64,000 nt of DNA from Gammaproteobacteria bacterium (GTDB taxonomy: Bacteria; Pseudomonadota; Gammaproteobacteria; Pseudomonadales; Azotimanducaceae), in contig JAUILI010000005.1 of assembly GCA_030433075.1 (NCBI GenBank), positions 1-64,000 of the forward strand, given 5' to 3'. The notes below the pieces were generated by a model. That model did no database searches, was not told the DNA's origin, and saw nothing but the letters and a program-made list of their open reading frames with translations. The position numbers and the translations under genes were made by a program. Shown here piece by piece: positions 1 through 7,945 of this stretch (positions within the stretch are counted from its first letter, which is position 1; each line of letters starts with the position of its first letter).

Positions 1-151
1 CCCAGGGCACTTCCTGGGTAGGACCGGTAGGCGTACGTCGCTCCGCCGCAAAGGACATGCCTGCGAGCATCAATTCAATGCGGAAAAGGTAGGCCGCTCC
101 CCCAAGCAAAAGGAGCGCGAGTAGCGCTGCCCGTCCCATGGAAAATTTCAT
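1..151 (-). CDS. N-terminal part of a membrane-anchored protein, probably a sulfatase (cut by window edge)
   Basis: A minus-strand frame opens with ATG at 151 behind a GGGGGA ribosome-binding site and runs open to the window edge, giving about 50 residues. It begins with a short basic start (MKFSMGR), then a hydrophobic stretch (ALLALLLLGGAAYLF) and the segment RRTPTGPTQEVPW. A membrane anchor followed by a (N/R)-P-x-x-P-T-Q-x-V-x-W motif is typical of periplasmic arylsulfatases of marine gammaproteobacteria. The catalytic CxPSR region would lie outside the window, so the family is inferred. It is divergent from the haloalkane dehalogenase gene and shares its operator-containing promoter region. 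Confidence 0.5.
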   Translation of the reverse strand, partial: MKFSMGRAALLALLLLGGAAYLFRIELMLAGMSFAAERRTPTGPTQEVPW

Positions 152-170
152 GCGATCCCCCGAAGCCCTG

Positions 171-199
171 TTGTGTTCTTATAGCCATAATCATAATGT
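171..199 (+). promoter_or_regulatory. Sigma70-like promoter of the haloalkane dehalogenase gene
   Basis: The -35 element TTGTGT (171-176) is followed by a 17-base spacer and a -10 element TAATGT (194-199). Transcription would start near 206, inside the 15-bp palindrome at 194-208 and before the ATG at 244. This supports the later start codon over the ATG at 196. Not tested. Confidence 0.5.
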
Positions 200-218
200 T
201 TAACATTACTTTATCCAA
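190..218 (-). promoter_or_regulatory. Sigma70-like promoter of the left-edge sulfatase-like gene
   Basis: On the minus strand a -35 element TTGGAT (218-213) is followed by exactly 17 bases and a -10 element TATGAT (195-190). The palindrome at 194-208 lies almost entirely inside the spacer, a classic place for repressor binding. The two divergent promoters overlap, so one bound protein could block both. Confidence 0.55.
194..208. promoter_or_regulatory. 15-bp perfect palindrome, candidate operator (site 1)
   Basis: TAATGTT-T-AACATTA has perfect 7-bp arms around a single central base. It overlaps the rightward -10 element and fills the spacer of the leftward promoter. A near-identical palindrome (TAATGCT-G-AGCATTA) lies at 4002-4016 in the next divergent region, so both are probably read by the same dimeric regulator. 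The regulator is not identifiable here; a TetR- or MarR-type protein would fit the size. Confidence 0.6.
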
Positions 219-243
219 CACCGTCCCGCGCTGGAGCACCGCC

Positions 244-1311
244 ATGGAAGTCCTTCGCACCCCCGACGCCTGCTTCGAGAAGCTTCCGGAATACGCCTTC
301 GCGCCCCACTACTCGGAGATCAAAACAGAGGACGGGACACCCCTTCGCATTCACCATTTAGACGAAGGGCCAAGGAACGGTCCTATCGCGCTCTGCCTCC
401 ATGGCCAGCCAGCCTGGAGCTACCTCTACCGCAATGTCATCCCCCACCTCACCGCCGCCGGGGTTCGCGTCCTCGCCCCGGACCTCCCCGGCTATGGAAA
501 GTCCGACAAGCCCGCTGCCCGGGAGGACTACAGCTACGAGCGCCAGGTGGACTGGATGAGCGCGTGGCTCGAAGCCCATGATTTTCGAGGCCTCACCCTT
601 TTTGGGCAGGACTGGGGAGGGCTCATCGGCCTTCGGCTCGTGGCCCGGGCGCCGGATCGCTTCGAGCGCGTCGTACTTTCCAACACCGGCCTACCCCACA
701 ACCCCACCGTTTCCGACGAGGTCGCCAAGCGGGTCGCGCGGTTCTGGGAGGACGTTCCCACGCCGAGCCTGCTCGGAATGCAGCGCGCCCTGTCCCGCAT
801 GGGCGGCGATCGCCACCCCGCGGAAAGCTTCGCCTATTGGCAAAAATGGTGCTGGGAGACGGTGAATCCCCCCGTGGGCATGCTCATGTCCCTCATGCTG
901 GACCGGCAAAGCACCGCAACCAAGGCCATGAAGGTTGTGATGAACCGCTTCGGGACCGTAAACCCCTGGCCCACGGCGCGCGCCCGGGCCTACGAAGCCC
1001 CCTTCCCCGACGCACGCTACAAGATGGGGGTACGCGCCATGCCGCGCCAGGTGCCGACCTTACCGAGCTCGCCGTCGACGGCGGCGCAGGGAGAGGCCTG
1101 GGCCTTCTTCGAACGCTTCGAGAAACCGGTGCTCTGCGCTTTTGCGGACAACGACCCCATCACCCGAGGCAGCGAGGGGGACTTTTTACATCGTATCCCC
1201 GGGGCCCAGGGCCGGCCCCACCGGAAAATTCCTGGCGGCGGCCACTTTGTGCAGGAAGGCGCACCCCTCGGCGTGGCGAAAGCGATTCTCGATAGCCTCA
1301 GCCTCGCCTAG
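244..1311 (+). CDS. dhmA: Haloalkane dehalogenase (alpha/beta hydrolase)
   Basis: The 355-residue protein is a haloalkane dehalogenase, which hydrolyses carbon-halogen bonds to an alcohol and halide in the cytoplasm. It has HGQPAWSYLYR (His53 onward, oxyanion region), the nucleophile motif GQDWGG with Asp123 and halide-binding Trp124, an acidic residue in FADNDPIT (302-304) and catalytic His334 in GGGHFVQE. The usual HGEP Glu is Gln here. An in-frame ATG at 196 was rejected because it lies inside the operator and before the predicted transcription start; family members begin near MxVLRTP. The stop codon shares CTAG with the convergent sulfatase. Halogenated substrates are a family inference. 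Confidence 0.85.
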   Translation: MEVLRTPDACFEKLPEYAFAPHYSEIKTEDGTPLRIHHLDEGPRNGPIALCLHGQPAWSYLYRNVIPHLTAAGVRVLAPDLPGYGKSDKPAAREDYSYERQVDWMSAWLEAHDFRGLTLFGQDWGGLIGLRLVARAPDRFERVVLSNTGLPHNPTVSDEVAKRVARFWEDVPTPSLLGMQRALSRMGGDRHPAESFAYWQKWCWETVNPPVGMLMSLMLDRQSTATKAMKVVMNRFGTVNPWPTARARAYEAPFPDARYKMGVRAMPRQVPTLPSSPSTAAQGEAWAFFERFEKPVLCAFADNDPITRGSEGDFLHRIPGAQGRPHRKIPGGGHFVQEGAPLGVAKAILDSLSLA

Positions 1312-3086
1312 GAGGAGCGCCCTCGCCGTAGCCATCCAGCAGCGGCCAGCAGCACCAGCGCCGTGAGAAGAACCGTCAGAAGCGGCTCCCGAAGACGGGC
1401 CACGAACATATTCGACGCGAGCTGCCCGATCTGGGAATAGCCCGGGGGAATCGGCTGAACCCCGTGGCTGACCTCAAAGGCCTCATAGGCGGCGACCATG
1501 CGGGCAAGGCGCTCCGGCTCCTTGGCGCTGAGATCCTCCGTTTCCCCAGGGTCCTGGACAATGTTGTAGAGCGCCCAGGATCCATCCCCGGCAGGGGGCG
1601 CATGGCGCCGCGCCTTGTAGGCGCCCTGGAAAAGCACACCATGGCCGGTCAGTTCATAGCCGATGCTTTCCTCGGGACCGTAGGCGGCGGAGGCCTCGCC
1701 CCGAAGCACGGAAATGAGGTTCTTGCCGCTCATGGGCAGCACGGGGCGCCCACCGAAGCGCCCCTCCGGGGGCGACACCCCGGCCGCCGCCAGGAGCGTC
1801 GGCGCGATATCCGTGGCCCAGGTGAAGGCATCCACCACCGCCCCCCGCTCCTGCCCAGCCACGTTGGCGATGATCAGGGGGACGCGCATGCCGCCTTCCC
1901 CCACGTGAAACTTGTAATAGGCAAAGGGGCTGGCCGCGGCGCTGGCGAAACTTGGGCTGATGCTGTTGTAGCTCCCCCGCTCCCCAAGGCGCTCGTAGCT
2001 TTGGTCGTAGCCCAGATCCGTCGCCATGCGCGAGGCGATGACCCCGTGAGGGTTTGCAGGACCCCGCATCTCCGGACCATTGTCAGAGGTAAAAACGAAG
2101 ATGGTGTTCTCAAAGAGACCCCGCGCCTTCAGGAAGGCTACGAGGCGGCCCAGGTGGAAATCCATAGCTTCAAGCATGCCGGCGTACACGGCCATGCGCT
2201 TGGCCTCGAAGCGCTGCCGCTCCGCGTCCAGGGAATCCCAGTCCGCCGTGCTCTCCATGCGCACCATGGGCGCCTCTGGGGGAATCACCCCCCGGGCTTG
2301 AGCCCGAGCCCGCCGGGCCTCCCGAAGCGCATCCCAGCCCGCGTCGTAGGTCCCTAGATAGCGCTCCGTGTACTCCCGCGGCGCCTGCACGGGCAGGTGC
2401 ACCGCCTGAAACGGCAGGTAGGCAAAGAAGGGCCGGCCGTCTCCCAGCCCCTCTTCAATAAACTCCAGGGTTTTATCGACGAGAAACTCGGAGGAGTAAA
2501 AATCCTCGGGTAAGGTGGTGCGCTCCCCGTCAGCGAACCAGTTGGCCTCGTCATAGATCGCAAGGTAAGGACGCTGTTCCCAGTTGTCCGCTCCGGAATC
2601 CATGAGCGCGAAGGTCCGCTCAAAGCCTCGGGCGCTAGGCAGCTGATCCGGCGCCGAGCCCAAATGCCATTTCCCGGCCAAGTAGGTGTGGTAGCCCGAC
2701 GCCTCCAAAAGGCTGGCCACGGTCACCACGCGGTGGGACAACACCCCCTGGTAGTTCTCCGCCTGGCGCTGGACCGGAGTCAGGAGCTCGGGAATGTTCG
2801 GCACCCCAGCCAGGTGATTATTGACCCCCGTGAGGAGCATGGCCCGGGACGGCGCGCAGTTGGCCGCCGTGTGAAAATTCGAAAAGCGCAGCCCTTCCTC
2901 CGCCAGCGCACTTAGGGTGGGGGTATGGATCTCGCTGCCGTAGGGCTCGATGTCCGTAAAGCCCACGTCATCGGCAAGGATAAAAACGATGTTGGGCCTC
3001 GGTCCCTCAGCCGCTACCGCGGCGGCAGCGCCCAGGAAAAGCGCACCAGCGAGGGGCAGGAAGCGGGAAAGCCAGCCGCGCAGCAC
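1308..3086 (-). CDS. Exported arylsulfatase, type I formylglycine-dependent
   Basis: The 592-residue sulfatase would hydrolyse sulfate esters outside the cytoplasm. It has a signal peptide (about residues 1-26), the metal-binding start NIVFILADDVGFTD (32 onward) and the C-A-P-S-R motif at 77-81, whose Cys77 becomes formylglycine. A hydrophobic segment near the C terminus (about 568-585) followed by RRGRSS suggests anchoring in the inner membrane, facing the periplasm. It starts three bases after the stop of the upstream four-helix membrane gene, so the two are probably co-translated and part of the leftward unit controlled from 4002-4016. The natural substrate cannot be read from the sequence. 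Confidence 0.9.
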   Translation of the reverse strand: MLRGWLSRFLPLAGALFLGAAAAVAAEGPRPNIVFILADDVGFTDIEPYGSEIHTPTLSALAEEGLRFSNFHTAANCAPSRAMLLTGVNNHLAGVPNIPELLTPVQRQAENYQGVLSHRVVTVASLLEASGYHTYLAGKWHLGSAPDQLPSARGFERTFALMDSGADNWEQRPYLAIYDEANWFADGERTTLPEDFYSSEFLVDKTLEFIEEGLGDGRPFFAYLPFQAVHLPVQAPREYTERYLGTYDAGWDALREARRARAQARGVIPPEAPMVRMESTADWDSLDAERQRFEAKRMAVYAGMLEAMDFHLGRLVAFLKARGLFENTIFVFTSDNGPEMRGPANPHGVIASRMATDLGYDQSYERLGERGSYNSISPSFASAAASPFAYYKFHVGEGGMRVPLIIANVAGQERGAVVDAFTWATDIAPTLLAAAGVSPPEGRFGGRPVLPMSGKNLISVLRGEASAAYGPEESIGYELTGHGVLFQGAYKARRHAPPAGDGSWALYNIVQDPGETEDLSAKEPERLARMVAAYEAFEVSHGVQPIPPGYSQIGQLASNMFVARLREPLLTVLLTALVLLAAAGWLRRGRSS

Positions 3087-3089
3087 GGT

Positions 3090-3467
3090 TCAGTCGCGCT
3101 CAGCAAGGGTGCGGGCCCCAAGGAGGATGAGACCACCCACCAGAAGCTCTACCGCGATCATGGGAACGGCAAAGGCCGCGCCGTGAAGGAGCCAGGCGAG
3201 GGTACGCCCTAGCGCCGCAAACAAAAGCAGCATGGCGGGCGGGTAAAACCAAAGGCGCCGGCCCGTGAGGAGCGCGGAGGCGAGGCACAGGCCGAGAGTT
3301 AAAAAGAACGCGCCCAGATCCCCGAGGAGGGAGCTCAGGCCGAGCCCATCGCCCAGCTGAAGGCCAAACTCGGGCGCAATCCCGCCCGGAAAAATCATCC
3401 AGCGCACGCCGTAGGATACGAAGAGCACGGCGAAGAGCCCCAGCACGCCCGTTAGCAGTTTTTTCAT
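3090..3467 (-). CDS. Small four-helix membrane protein, DUF4345-like
   Basis: The 125-residue hydrophobic protein has about four membrane segments (residues 4-22, 48-66, 73-91, 97-118) and a GLGLSSLLGDLGAFF stretch like DUF4345 proteins. Its function is unknown. It is followed after three bases by the sulfatase start, which suggests translational coupling. The DUF1330-family gene lies 63 bases upstream on the same strand. Membership of DUF4345 is judged from the pattern of helices and short motifs only. Confidence 0.7.
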   Translation of the reverse strand: MKKLLTGVLGLFAVLFVSYGVRWMIFPGGIAPEFGLQLGDGLGLSSLLGDLGAFFLTLGLCLASALLTGRRLWFYPPAMLLLFAALGRTLAWLLHGAAFAVPMIAVELLVGGLILLGARTLAERD

Positions 3468-3530
3468 TCTTCCTCCCCCCTTCTTGCTCGCCCCCCTACT
3501 GCGGGCCCGCCCCCCTAAGATAAACGCTTT

Positions 3531-3953
3531 TTACTCCGTACGGGACGGATCTCCGAGGCATTCGATGTTGAGTTGCCCCGCAAGCCCCGCGGCGCGATGA
3601 GATGCAATCTCTGCCATCTCGGGAAGCTGCATCATTTGGAGCATGGCCCCCCGGGTGGGGTAGCAGGCGATGGCCACCTCATCCCAAAGCTCCTCCACCT
3701 CTCCCAGGGTCAAGCGGGACACCTCCCCGGCAAAGGTCACGCTGCCCCCCACTGCCTCAAGGAGCTTCTGCACCCCCTCCGCATACAGACCGTAGGCTTC
3801 CTGCCCCGTAAGCGACGTGGCTCGCCCGTCTGCATATTCGGCCTGGGCCTTAAATTTCAGGAGGTTCACCATGTAAATGGGCCCTTCTTCCGGATCCTTC
3901 AGGAATCCGGCCATCTGTTCCCCATTGGGTAGCACGCGGTTGATCACTTCCAT
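3531..3953 (-). CDS. DUF1330-family dimeric alpha/beta-barrel protein
   Basis: The 140-residue soluble protein carries the DUF1330 pattern: an N-terminal strand with PIYMVNLLKFK (about 25-35), a central GGSVTFAGEVS strand and the closing strand motif with YPTRGAMLQMMQLPEM (about 98-113). Proteins of this fold often act as small monooxygenases or isomerases, but no reaction can be assigned. It is the first gene of the leftward group DUF1330-DUF4345-like-sulfatase. Its start lies 49 bases from the palindrome at 4002-4016. Confidence 0.8.
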   Translation of the reverse strand: MEVINRVLPNGEQMAGFLKDPEEGPIYMVNLLKFKAQAEYADGRATSLTGQEAYGLYAEGVQKLLEAVGGSVTFAGEVSRLTLGEVEELWDEVAIACYPTRGAMLQMMQLPEMAEIASHRAAGLAGQLNIECLGDPSRTE

Positions 3954-4001
3954 GGTCTTGCCCCCTTTGAAATCCTACGACCGCCTTTTTAGCGCATCTT
4001 T

Positions 4002-4016
4002 TAATGCTGAGCATTA
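4002..4016. promoter_or_regulatory. 15-bp perfect palindrome, candidate operator (site 2)
   Basis: TAATGCT-G-AGCATTA has perfect 7-bp arms around one base and differs from site 1 (194-208) only at the third pair from the centre-proximal side and at the centre. It lies in a short AT-rich island between the divergent DUF1330 and amidase genes. TAATGC could serve as the rightward -10 element, but no convincing -35 was found on either strand. Confidence 0.55.
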
Positions 4017-4085
4017 TTTTTTTGATCTTTGCGCCGAGCGGCGCGAACGGCATAGTCAAGGCTGAACTCCTCAGAGGACCGCGCC

Positions 4086-5669
4086 ATGCCGCTTCATCCC
4101 CCCACCCCGCGAACGCCGATGGCAGGCGCCCTTGCGCTGCTCCTGAGCGTCGCCCTGCCAACCCTCGGCGCCGAGCCCAGCCCGAGCACCGCTGCCTGGG
4201 CCTACGCCGATGGCGCAACACTTCAAAGCGCTTTTGCGAAAGAGGAAATCTCTGCGCAAGCCCTGCTGGAGACCCTAACGACTCGAATAGAAGCCTTGAA
4301 TGAGAAGGGTCCGACCTTGCGTGCCGTTCGGGCCCTAAACCCCGAGGCCCTGGCTGCCGCGGCCGCCAGCGATGCCAGGCGTCGGGATGGGGCCAGCCTT
4401 GGCCCCCTCGATGGCCTACCCGTGCTGGTGAAGGACAACATCGAAACCCGCGACCCCCTCCCCACCACCGCTGGCTCCCGGGCGCTCCTAGACAACTACG
4501 CAGAGGAGGATGCTCCCGTTGTGGCCGCCCTCCGAGCCCAGGGCGCGGTCATCCTGGGCAAGACCAACCTCAGCCAGTGGGCCAATTTCCGCTCCAACGA
4601 TTCGGTGAGCGGCTGGTCCTCCGTGGGCGGGCAGGTGCGCAATCCTCACGTCCTCGACCGCTCCCCCTGCGGTTCGAGCTCCGGTTCCGGGGCAGCGGTG
4701 GCCGCCGGCCTTGCGCCCCTTGCCCTGGGCACGGAAACCAACGGGTCGATCATCTGTCCGGCCCAGGTCAACGGCATCGTGGGGCTCAAGCCCACCCACG
4801 GCCTGCTGAGCATCGACGGCATCGTGCCCATTGCGGCCAGCCAGGATACGGCCGGGCCCATGACCCGAACCGTCGCCGATGCGGCGCTCATGATGGACGC
4901 CCTCGCCCCGGGGCAGGCCTTTCATCAGCAGCTCCCCCGGGGCATCGCCGGCACCCGCGTCGTCGTGGCGCGCTTTGCCGCCGGCGAAGATCCTCGGATT
5001 CTTGCGCGCCTCGCCCAGGCAGAAGCCTGGCTCCGGGAAGCGGGGGCAGAGGTGGTGTCCGTCGACGCCTTTGAGCAACCCCTCCGCGCCCTCGGGGGCG
5101 AAAGCTTTACCGTCTTAAAGGCGGAGTTTCGCCAGGGGATCAACGCCTATCTGGCCCGAGCGCAAGGCACCTTTCGGGGCAAAACCCTCGCGGATCTCAT
5201 CGCCTTCAATGAGGCTGAGGCGAGCCGGGAGCTGGCGCGCTTTGATCAGGACATCTTTGAAGCGTCCGAGGCCATCGGACCCTTGAGGGCAGACGAACAT
5301 GCCGCACGGGTTGCCCGGCTCCGGGAAGCGGCCCGGGGCGGCACGTTGGATGCGCTGCTGGAGGCAAACAACGCGGCGCTCATCATCGCACCCTCGGGCC
5401 CCCTCGCCCCCCCGGTGGATCTGGTGAACGGCGATGTGTGGCCGGCCTGGCTCGGGCTCGGCAGCGCCGCCGCCATCGCCGGCTACCCACACCTTACCGT
5501 ACCCCTCGGCACCATCGAGGGCGTGCCCCTGGGTCTGTCCTTCCTCGCCACGGCGGGGCAGGACGCGCTGGTGCTTCGGGCCGGCTACGCCCTTGAGCAA
5601 CGGCGCGGGCCTCCGCCGCGTCCGGCCTTCCATCCCACGGCCCCCGTGTCCTGGGGGCCGCCGGAGTAA
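4086..5669 (+). CDS. Exported amidase (amidase signature family)
   Basis: The 527-residue enzyme would hydrolyse amide bonds. It has the Ser-cisSer-Lys triad of the amidase signature family: Lys116 in PVLVKDNIE, cis-Ser198 in CGSSSGSG and nucleophile Ser221 in GTETNGSI. A hydrophobic stretch at about 12-29 ending LGAEP looks like a signal peptide, so the enzyme probably works in the periplasm. The start at 4086 has AGAGGA upstream; an internal Met12 is possible. It is divergent from the DUF1330-sulfatase unit and shares the palindrome at 4002-4016, so it may belong to the same catabolic response. Substrate unknown. Confidence 0.88.
   Translation: MPLHPPTPRTPMAGALALLLSVALPTLGAEPSPSTAAWAYADGATLQSAFAKEEISAQALLETLTTRIEALNEKGPTLRAVRALNPEALAAAAASDARRRDGASLGPLDGLPVLVKDNIETRDPLPTTAGSRALLDNYAEEDAPVVAALRAQGAVILGKTNLSQWANFRSNDSVSGWSSVGGQVRNPHVLDRSPCGSSSGSGAAVAAGLAPLALGTETNGSIICPAQVNGIVGLKPTHGLLSIDGIVPIAASQDTAGPMTRTVADAALMMDALAPGQAFHQQLPRGIAGTRVVVARFAAGEDPRILARLAQAEAWLREAGAEVVSVDAFEQPLRALGGESFTVLKAEFRQGINAYLARAQGTFRGKTLADLIAFNEAEASRELARFDQDIFEASEAIGPLRADEHAARVARLREAARGGTLDALLEANNAALIIAPSGPLAPPVDLVNGDVWPAWLGLGSAAAIAGYPHLTVPLGTIEGVPLGLSFLATAGQDALVLRAGYALEQRRGPPPRPAFHPTAPVSWGPPE
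5638..5660. terminator. Perfect 8-bp inverted repeat at a convergent gene junction
   Basis: CGGCCCCC and GGGGGCCG pair around a 7-base loop within the last codons of the amidase, 19 bases before the metY stop on the other strand. It could form a bidirectional terminator hairpin, but there is no U tract, so intrinsic termination is doubtful. Confidence 0.35.
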
Positions 5670-5678
5670 GCCCCGTCC

Positions 5679-6956
5679 CTAGCTTTGGGCCGCGCGCAGG
5701 GCCTGATCCACGTCGGCAATGATGTCGTCGATGTGTTCGATGCCCACGGAAAGGCGGATCATATCCGGAGACACCCCTGCCGCGGCGAGTTCCTCGGGCC
5801 CCAGCTGACGGTGCGTGGTGCTCGCCGGGTGGCAGGCCAGGGATTTCGCATCCCCAATGTTGACGAGCCGCAGGATCAGCTGAAGCGCATCGATAAACTT
5901 CGCCCCTGCTTCCTCCCCGCCCTTAATGCCGAAGCTCATGATCCCCGAGGCCTTCCCCCCGCACAGGCGCTGGCAGCGCTCAAAGTAGGGGCTGTCGGGC
6001 AAACCGGCGTAGTTCACCCAGGCCACCGCCTCGTGCTGCTTCAGGTACTCGGCCAGGGCCTGCGCATTCTCGCAGTGCCGCTCCATGCGCAGGGCGAGGG
6101 TTTCCAGCCCCTGCATGAGCAAGAAGGCGCTGTGGGGGGCAAGGGCCGCCCCGGTATTGCGCAGGGGCACCACGCGGCACCGTCCGATGTAGGCCGCCGC
6201 GCCCAGGGCCTCCGTGTACACCACGCCGTGATAGCTCGGATCGGGGGTATTGAGGACCGCGAAGCGTTCCTTATCTGCCGTCCAGTCAAACTTTCCAGAG
6301 TCAACAATGGCGCCGCCCAGGGTCGTCCCATGGCCGCCGATGTATTTCGTGAGGGAATGAATCGCGATGTCTGCGCCGTGATCAAACACCCGGCACAGCA
6401 GCGGCGTGGCCACGGTGTTATCCACGATAAGCGGAACGCCATGGGCATGGGCAATTTCCGCCCAGCGGGCAATATCCACCACGTTACCCTTCGGATTCCC
6501 CACGGACTCGCAGAACACGGCCTTGGTGTTCTCGTCGAAGAGAGCCTCCGCGGCCTCCGGCTGATCCCCGTCGACCATGCGCACCTCAATGCCCTGCCGG
6601 GGGAAGGTGTGGGCAAAGAGATTATAGGTGCCGCCATAGAGCTGGCTTAGGGACACGATGTTGTCCCCCACCCCCGCGATGGCCTCAATGGCATAGCGAA
6701 TGGCCGCCATCCCCGAGGCTAGGGCCAGGGCCCCCACGCCCCCTTCCAGCGCCGCAACCCGGGCCTCGAGCACGGCGTTCGTGGGATTCGTAATCCGGGT
6801 GTAGATGTTCCCGGGCACGGCCAAATTGAAGAGGTCTGCGCCGTGCTTCGTATCATCGAAGGTATAGGAGGTGGTTTGGTAGATGGGCGCCGTGGCTGCG
6901 TGGGTGGTGGGGTCTCCGTCGTAGCCTGCGTGCAATGCCAAGGTTTCCGGTTTCAT
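5679..6956 (-). CDS. metY: O-acetylhomoserine sulfhydrylase
   Basis: The 425-residue PLP enzyme condenses O-acetylhomoserine with sulfide to homocysteine, the direct route to methionine. It shows the Cys/Met-metabolism PLP fold with YxTRxxNPT (52-59), ASGMAAI (80-86), VDNTVATP (178-185) and the PLP lysine Lys204 in SLTKYIGGHG. It starts at 6956 (MKPETLALHAGYDGDP, the family's normal start); an open frame extends to 7019 but crosses the leader. It would use the sulfide made by the cysI/cysH operon further along the window. The short leader may be regulatory. Confidence 0.93.
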   Translation of the reverse strand: MKPETLALHAGYDGDPTTHAATAPIYQTTSYTFDDTKHGADLFNLAVPGNIYTRITNPTNAVLEARVAALEGGVGALALASGMAAIRYAIEAIAGVGDNIVSLSQLYGGTYNLFAHTFPRQGIEVRMVDGDQPEAAEALFDENTKAVFCESVGNPKGNVVDIARWAEIAHAHGVPLIVDNTVATPLLCRVFDHGADIAIHSLTKYIGGHGTTLGGAIVDSGKFDWTADKERFAVLNTPDPSYHGVVYTEALGAAAYIGRCRVVPLRNTGAALAPHSAFLLMQGLETLALRMERHCENAQALAEYLKQHEAVAWVNYAGLPDSPYFERCQRLCGGKASGIMSFGIKGGEEAGAKFIDALQLILRLVNIGDAKSLACHPASTTHRQLGPEELAAAGVSPDMIRLSVGIEHIDDIIADVDQALRAAQS

Positions 6957-7009
6957 GAGCTGCGCCTTTTTGCTGCCGAAAGGTGGTTGCCAAGATCTCA
7001 GGGCCGCAG
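6957..7009 (-). promoter_or_regulatory. Possible structured mRNA leader of metY
   Basis: On the minus strand the leader has CTGCG (7009-7005) that can pair with CGCAG (6964-6960), just upstream of the start codon and overlapping the Shine-Dalgarno region. Between the arms lies GGCAACC, the core sequence of S-box type SAM riboswitches. The usual S-box hairpins are not clearly present and the stem is only 5 bp, so this is a weak candidate. Confidence 0.2.
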
Positions 7010-7108
7010 ACCCTAGCATTCCTTCCCCGCCCCCCTAAAGAACCCTTTGGAATAGCCTTAGGAGCGCGCTAGGCTCCCTGGATGTGCCATGCGCTGGGGA
7101 GCGACATC

Positions 7109-7945
7109 ATGGGGGAGCCACGGACCATCGCCTGCAAGGCGGAAATGAATTATCTCGGCGAGAACGTCACGGTGACCGTTGAGGACGGCCGGGCCGATCC
7201 GGCGCTGACCCTCACCGCCGCCCGCCTAGACGACGACGCCGGCTGGGCACGGCGGGGCTTCGCCCTCTACCGCCACCGCTCCGCGGTAAAAGACTGGACC
7301 GATGAAGCGGCCATCGACCAAATTCATCGTCGGGAGATTGCGGAGACGGCCCAGGCCCTCACGGGCTGCACCCACGCCCTGCCCTACCCGGCCATCCTTC
7401 GAAATCCCGCCATGGCGGAAGCGGTGGCGGACTATGCCCCCATTCACTTCGTGCACTCCGATTTCACGGAAGATTACGGCCGCATGATTGGGGACCCGGA
7501 GCGCACCTATCAAACGTTCCTGGGCCCGCTCCTGGCGTCCGAGGGGCTCCCGGAGGATTGCGTACGCATGGCCTCCCGGCGCCTGGTGCTCCAGTTCTGG
7601 CGGAATGTGGGCCCGGAGCGCGCCGATGCGCCCCTGGCCATTTGCGATGCCACCACCGTGCCGGAGCACGATCTCGAACGCAGCTGGGTGGAGAGCTACG
7701 GCGGCGGCAGCTTCGGTTTTGAAACCTTTGGGGTACGGGGCGATCACGCCGACGCCCACCGCTGGTACACCTTTCCGGGCATGACGAGGGACGAAACGTT
7801 ACTTTTCCGCACCTACGACAGCGCCCTAGCCGAACGCGGGGAGGCCTTCTGGACGCCCCACAGCGCCTTTCTCGACCCGGCCATCGCGCCCGGGACGGCG
7901 CGGCGCGCCAGCGTGGAAATGCGCGTGCTCTGCCTCTGGGCCTAG
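7109..7945 (+). CDS. CmcJ/NvfI-family oxidoreductase
   Basis: The 278-residue protein resembles the CmcJ/NvfI/AsaB family, non-haem iron, 2OG-dependent oxygenase-like proteins found in beta-lactam and fungal terpenoid pathways. Visible family marks are HRREIAETAQALTG in the N-terminal half, HSDFTEDYG, and a C-terminal block with FWRNVGPERADAPLAICDATTV and HSAFLDP. The start at 7109 is chosen because GGGGAG precedes it by a good distance; ATG at 7082 is the alternative. The stop overlaps the convergent sulfatase stop at CTAG. The substrate is unknown. Confidence 0.75.
   Translation: MGEPRTIACKAEMNYLGENVTVTVEDGRADPALTLTAARLDDDAGWARRGFALYRHRSAVKDWTDEAAIDQIHRREIAETAQALTGCTHALPYPAILRNPAMAEAVADYAPIHFVHSDFTEDYGRMIGDPERTYQTFLGPLLASEGLPEDCVRMASRRLVLQFWRNVGPERADAPLAICDATTVPEHDLERSWVESYGGGSFGFETFGVRGDHADAHRWYTFPGMTRDETLLFRTYDSALAERGEAFWTPHSAFLDPAIAPGTARRASVEMRVLCLWA

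Noticed and set aside
196-243. Upstream ATG giving a 16-residue extension of the dehalogenase
   Set aside because: It falls inside the palindrome and before the predicted transcription start, and there is no ribosome-binding site.
4031-4044. GCGCC-GAGC-GGCGC hairpin considered as a terminator
   Set aside because: It lies between divergent starts, upstream of the amidase, and has no U tract; a terminator is not expected there.
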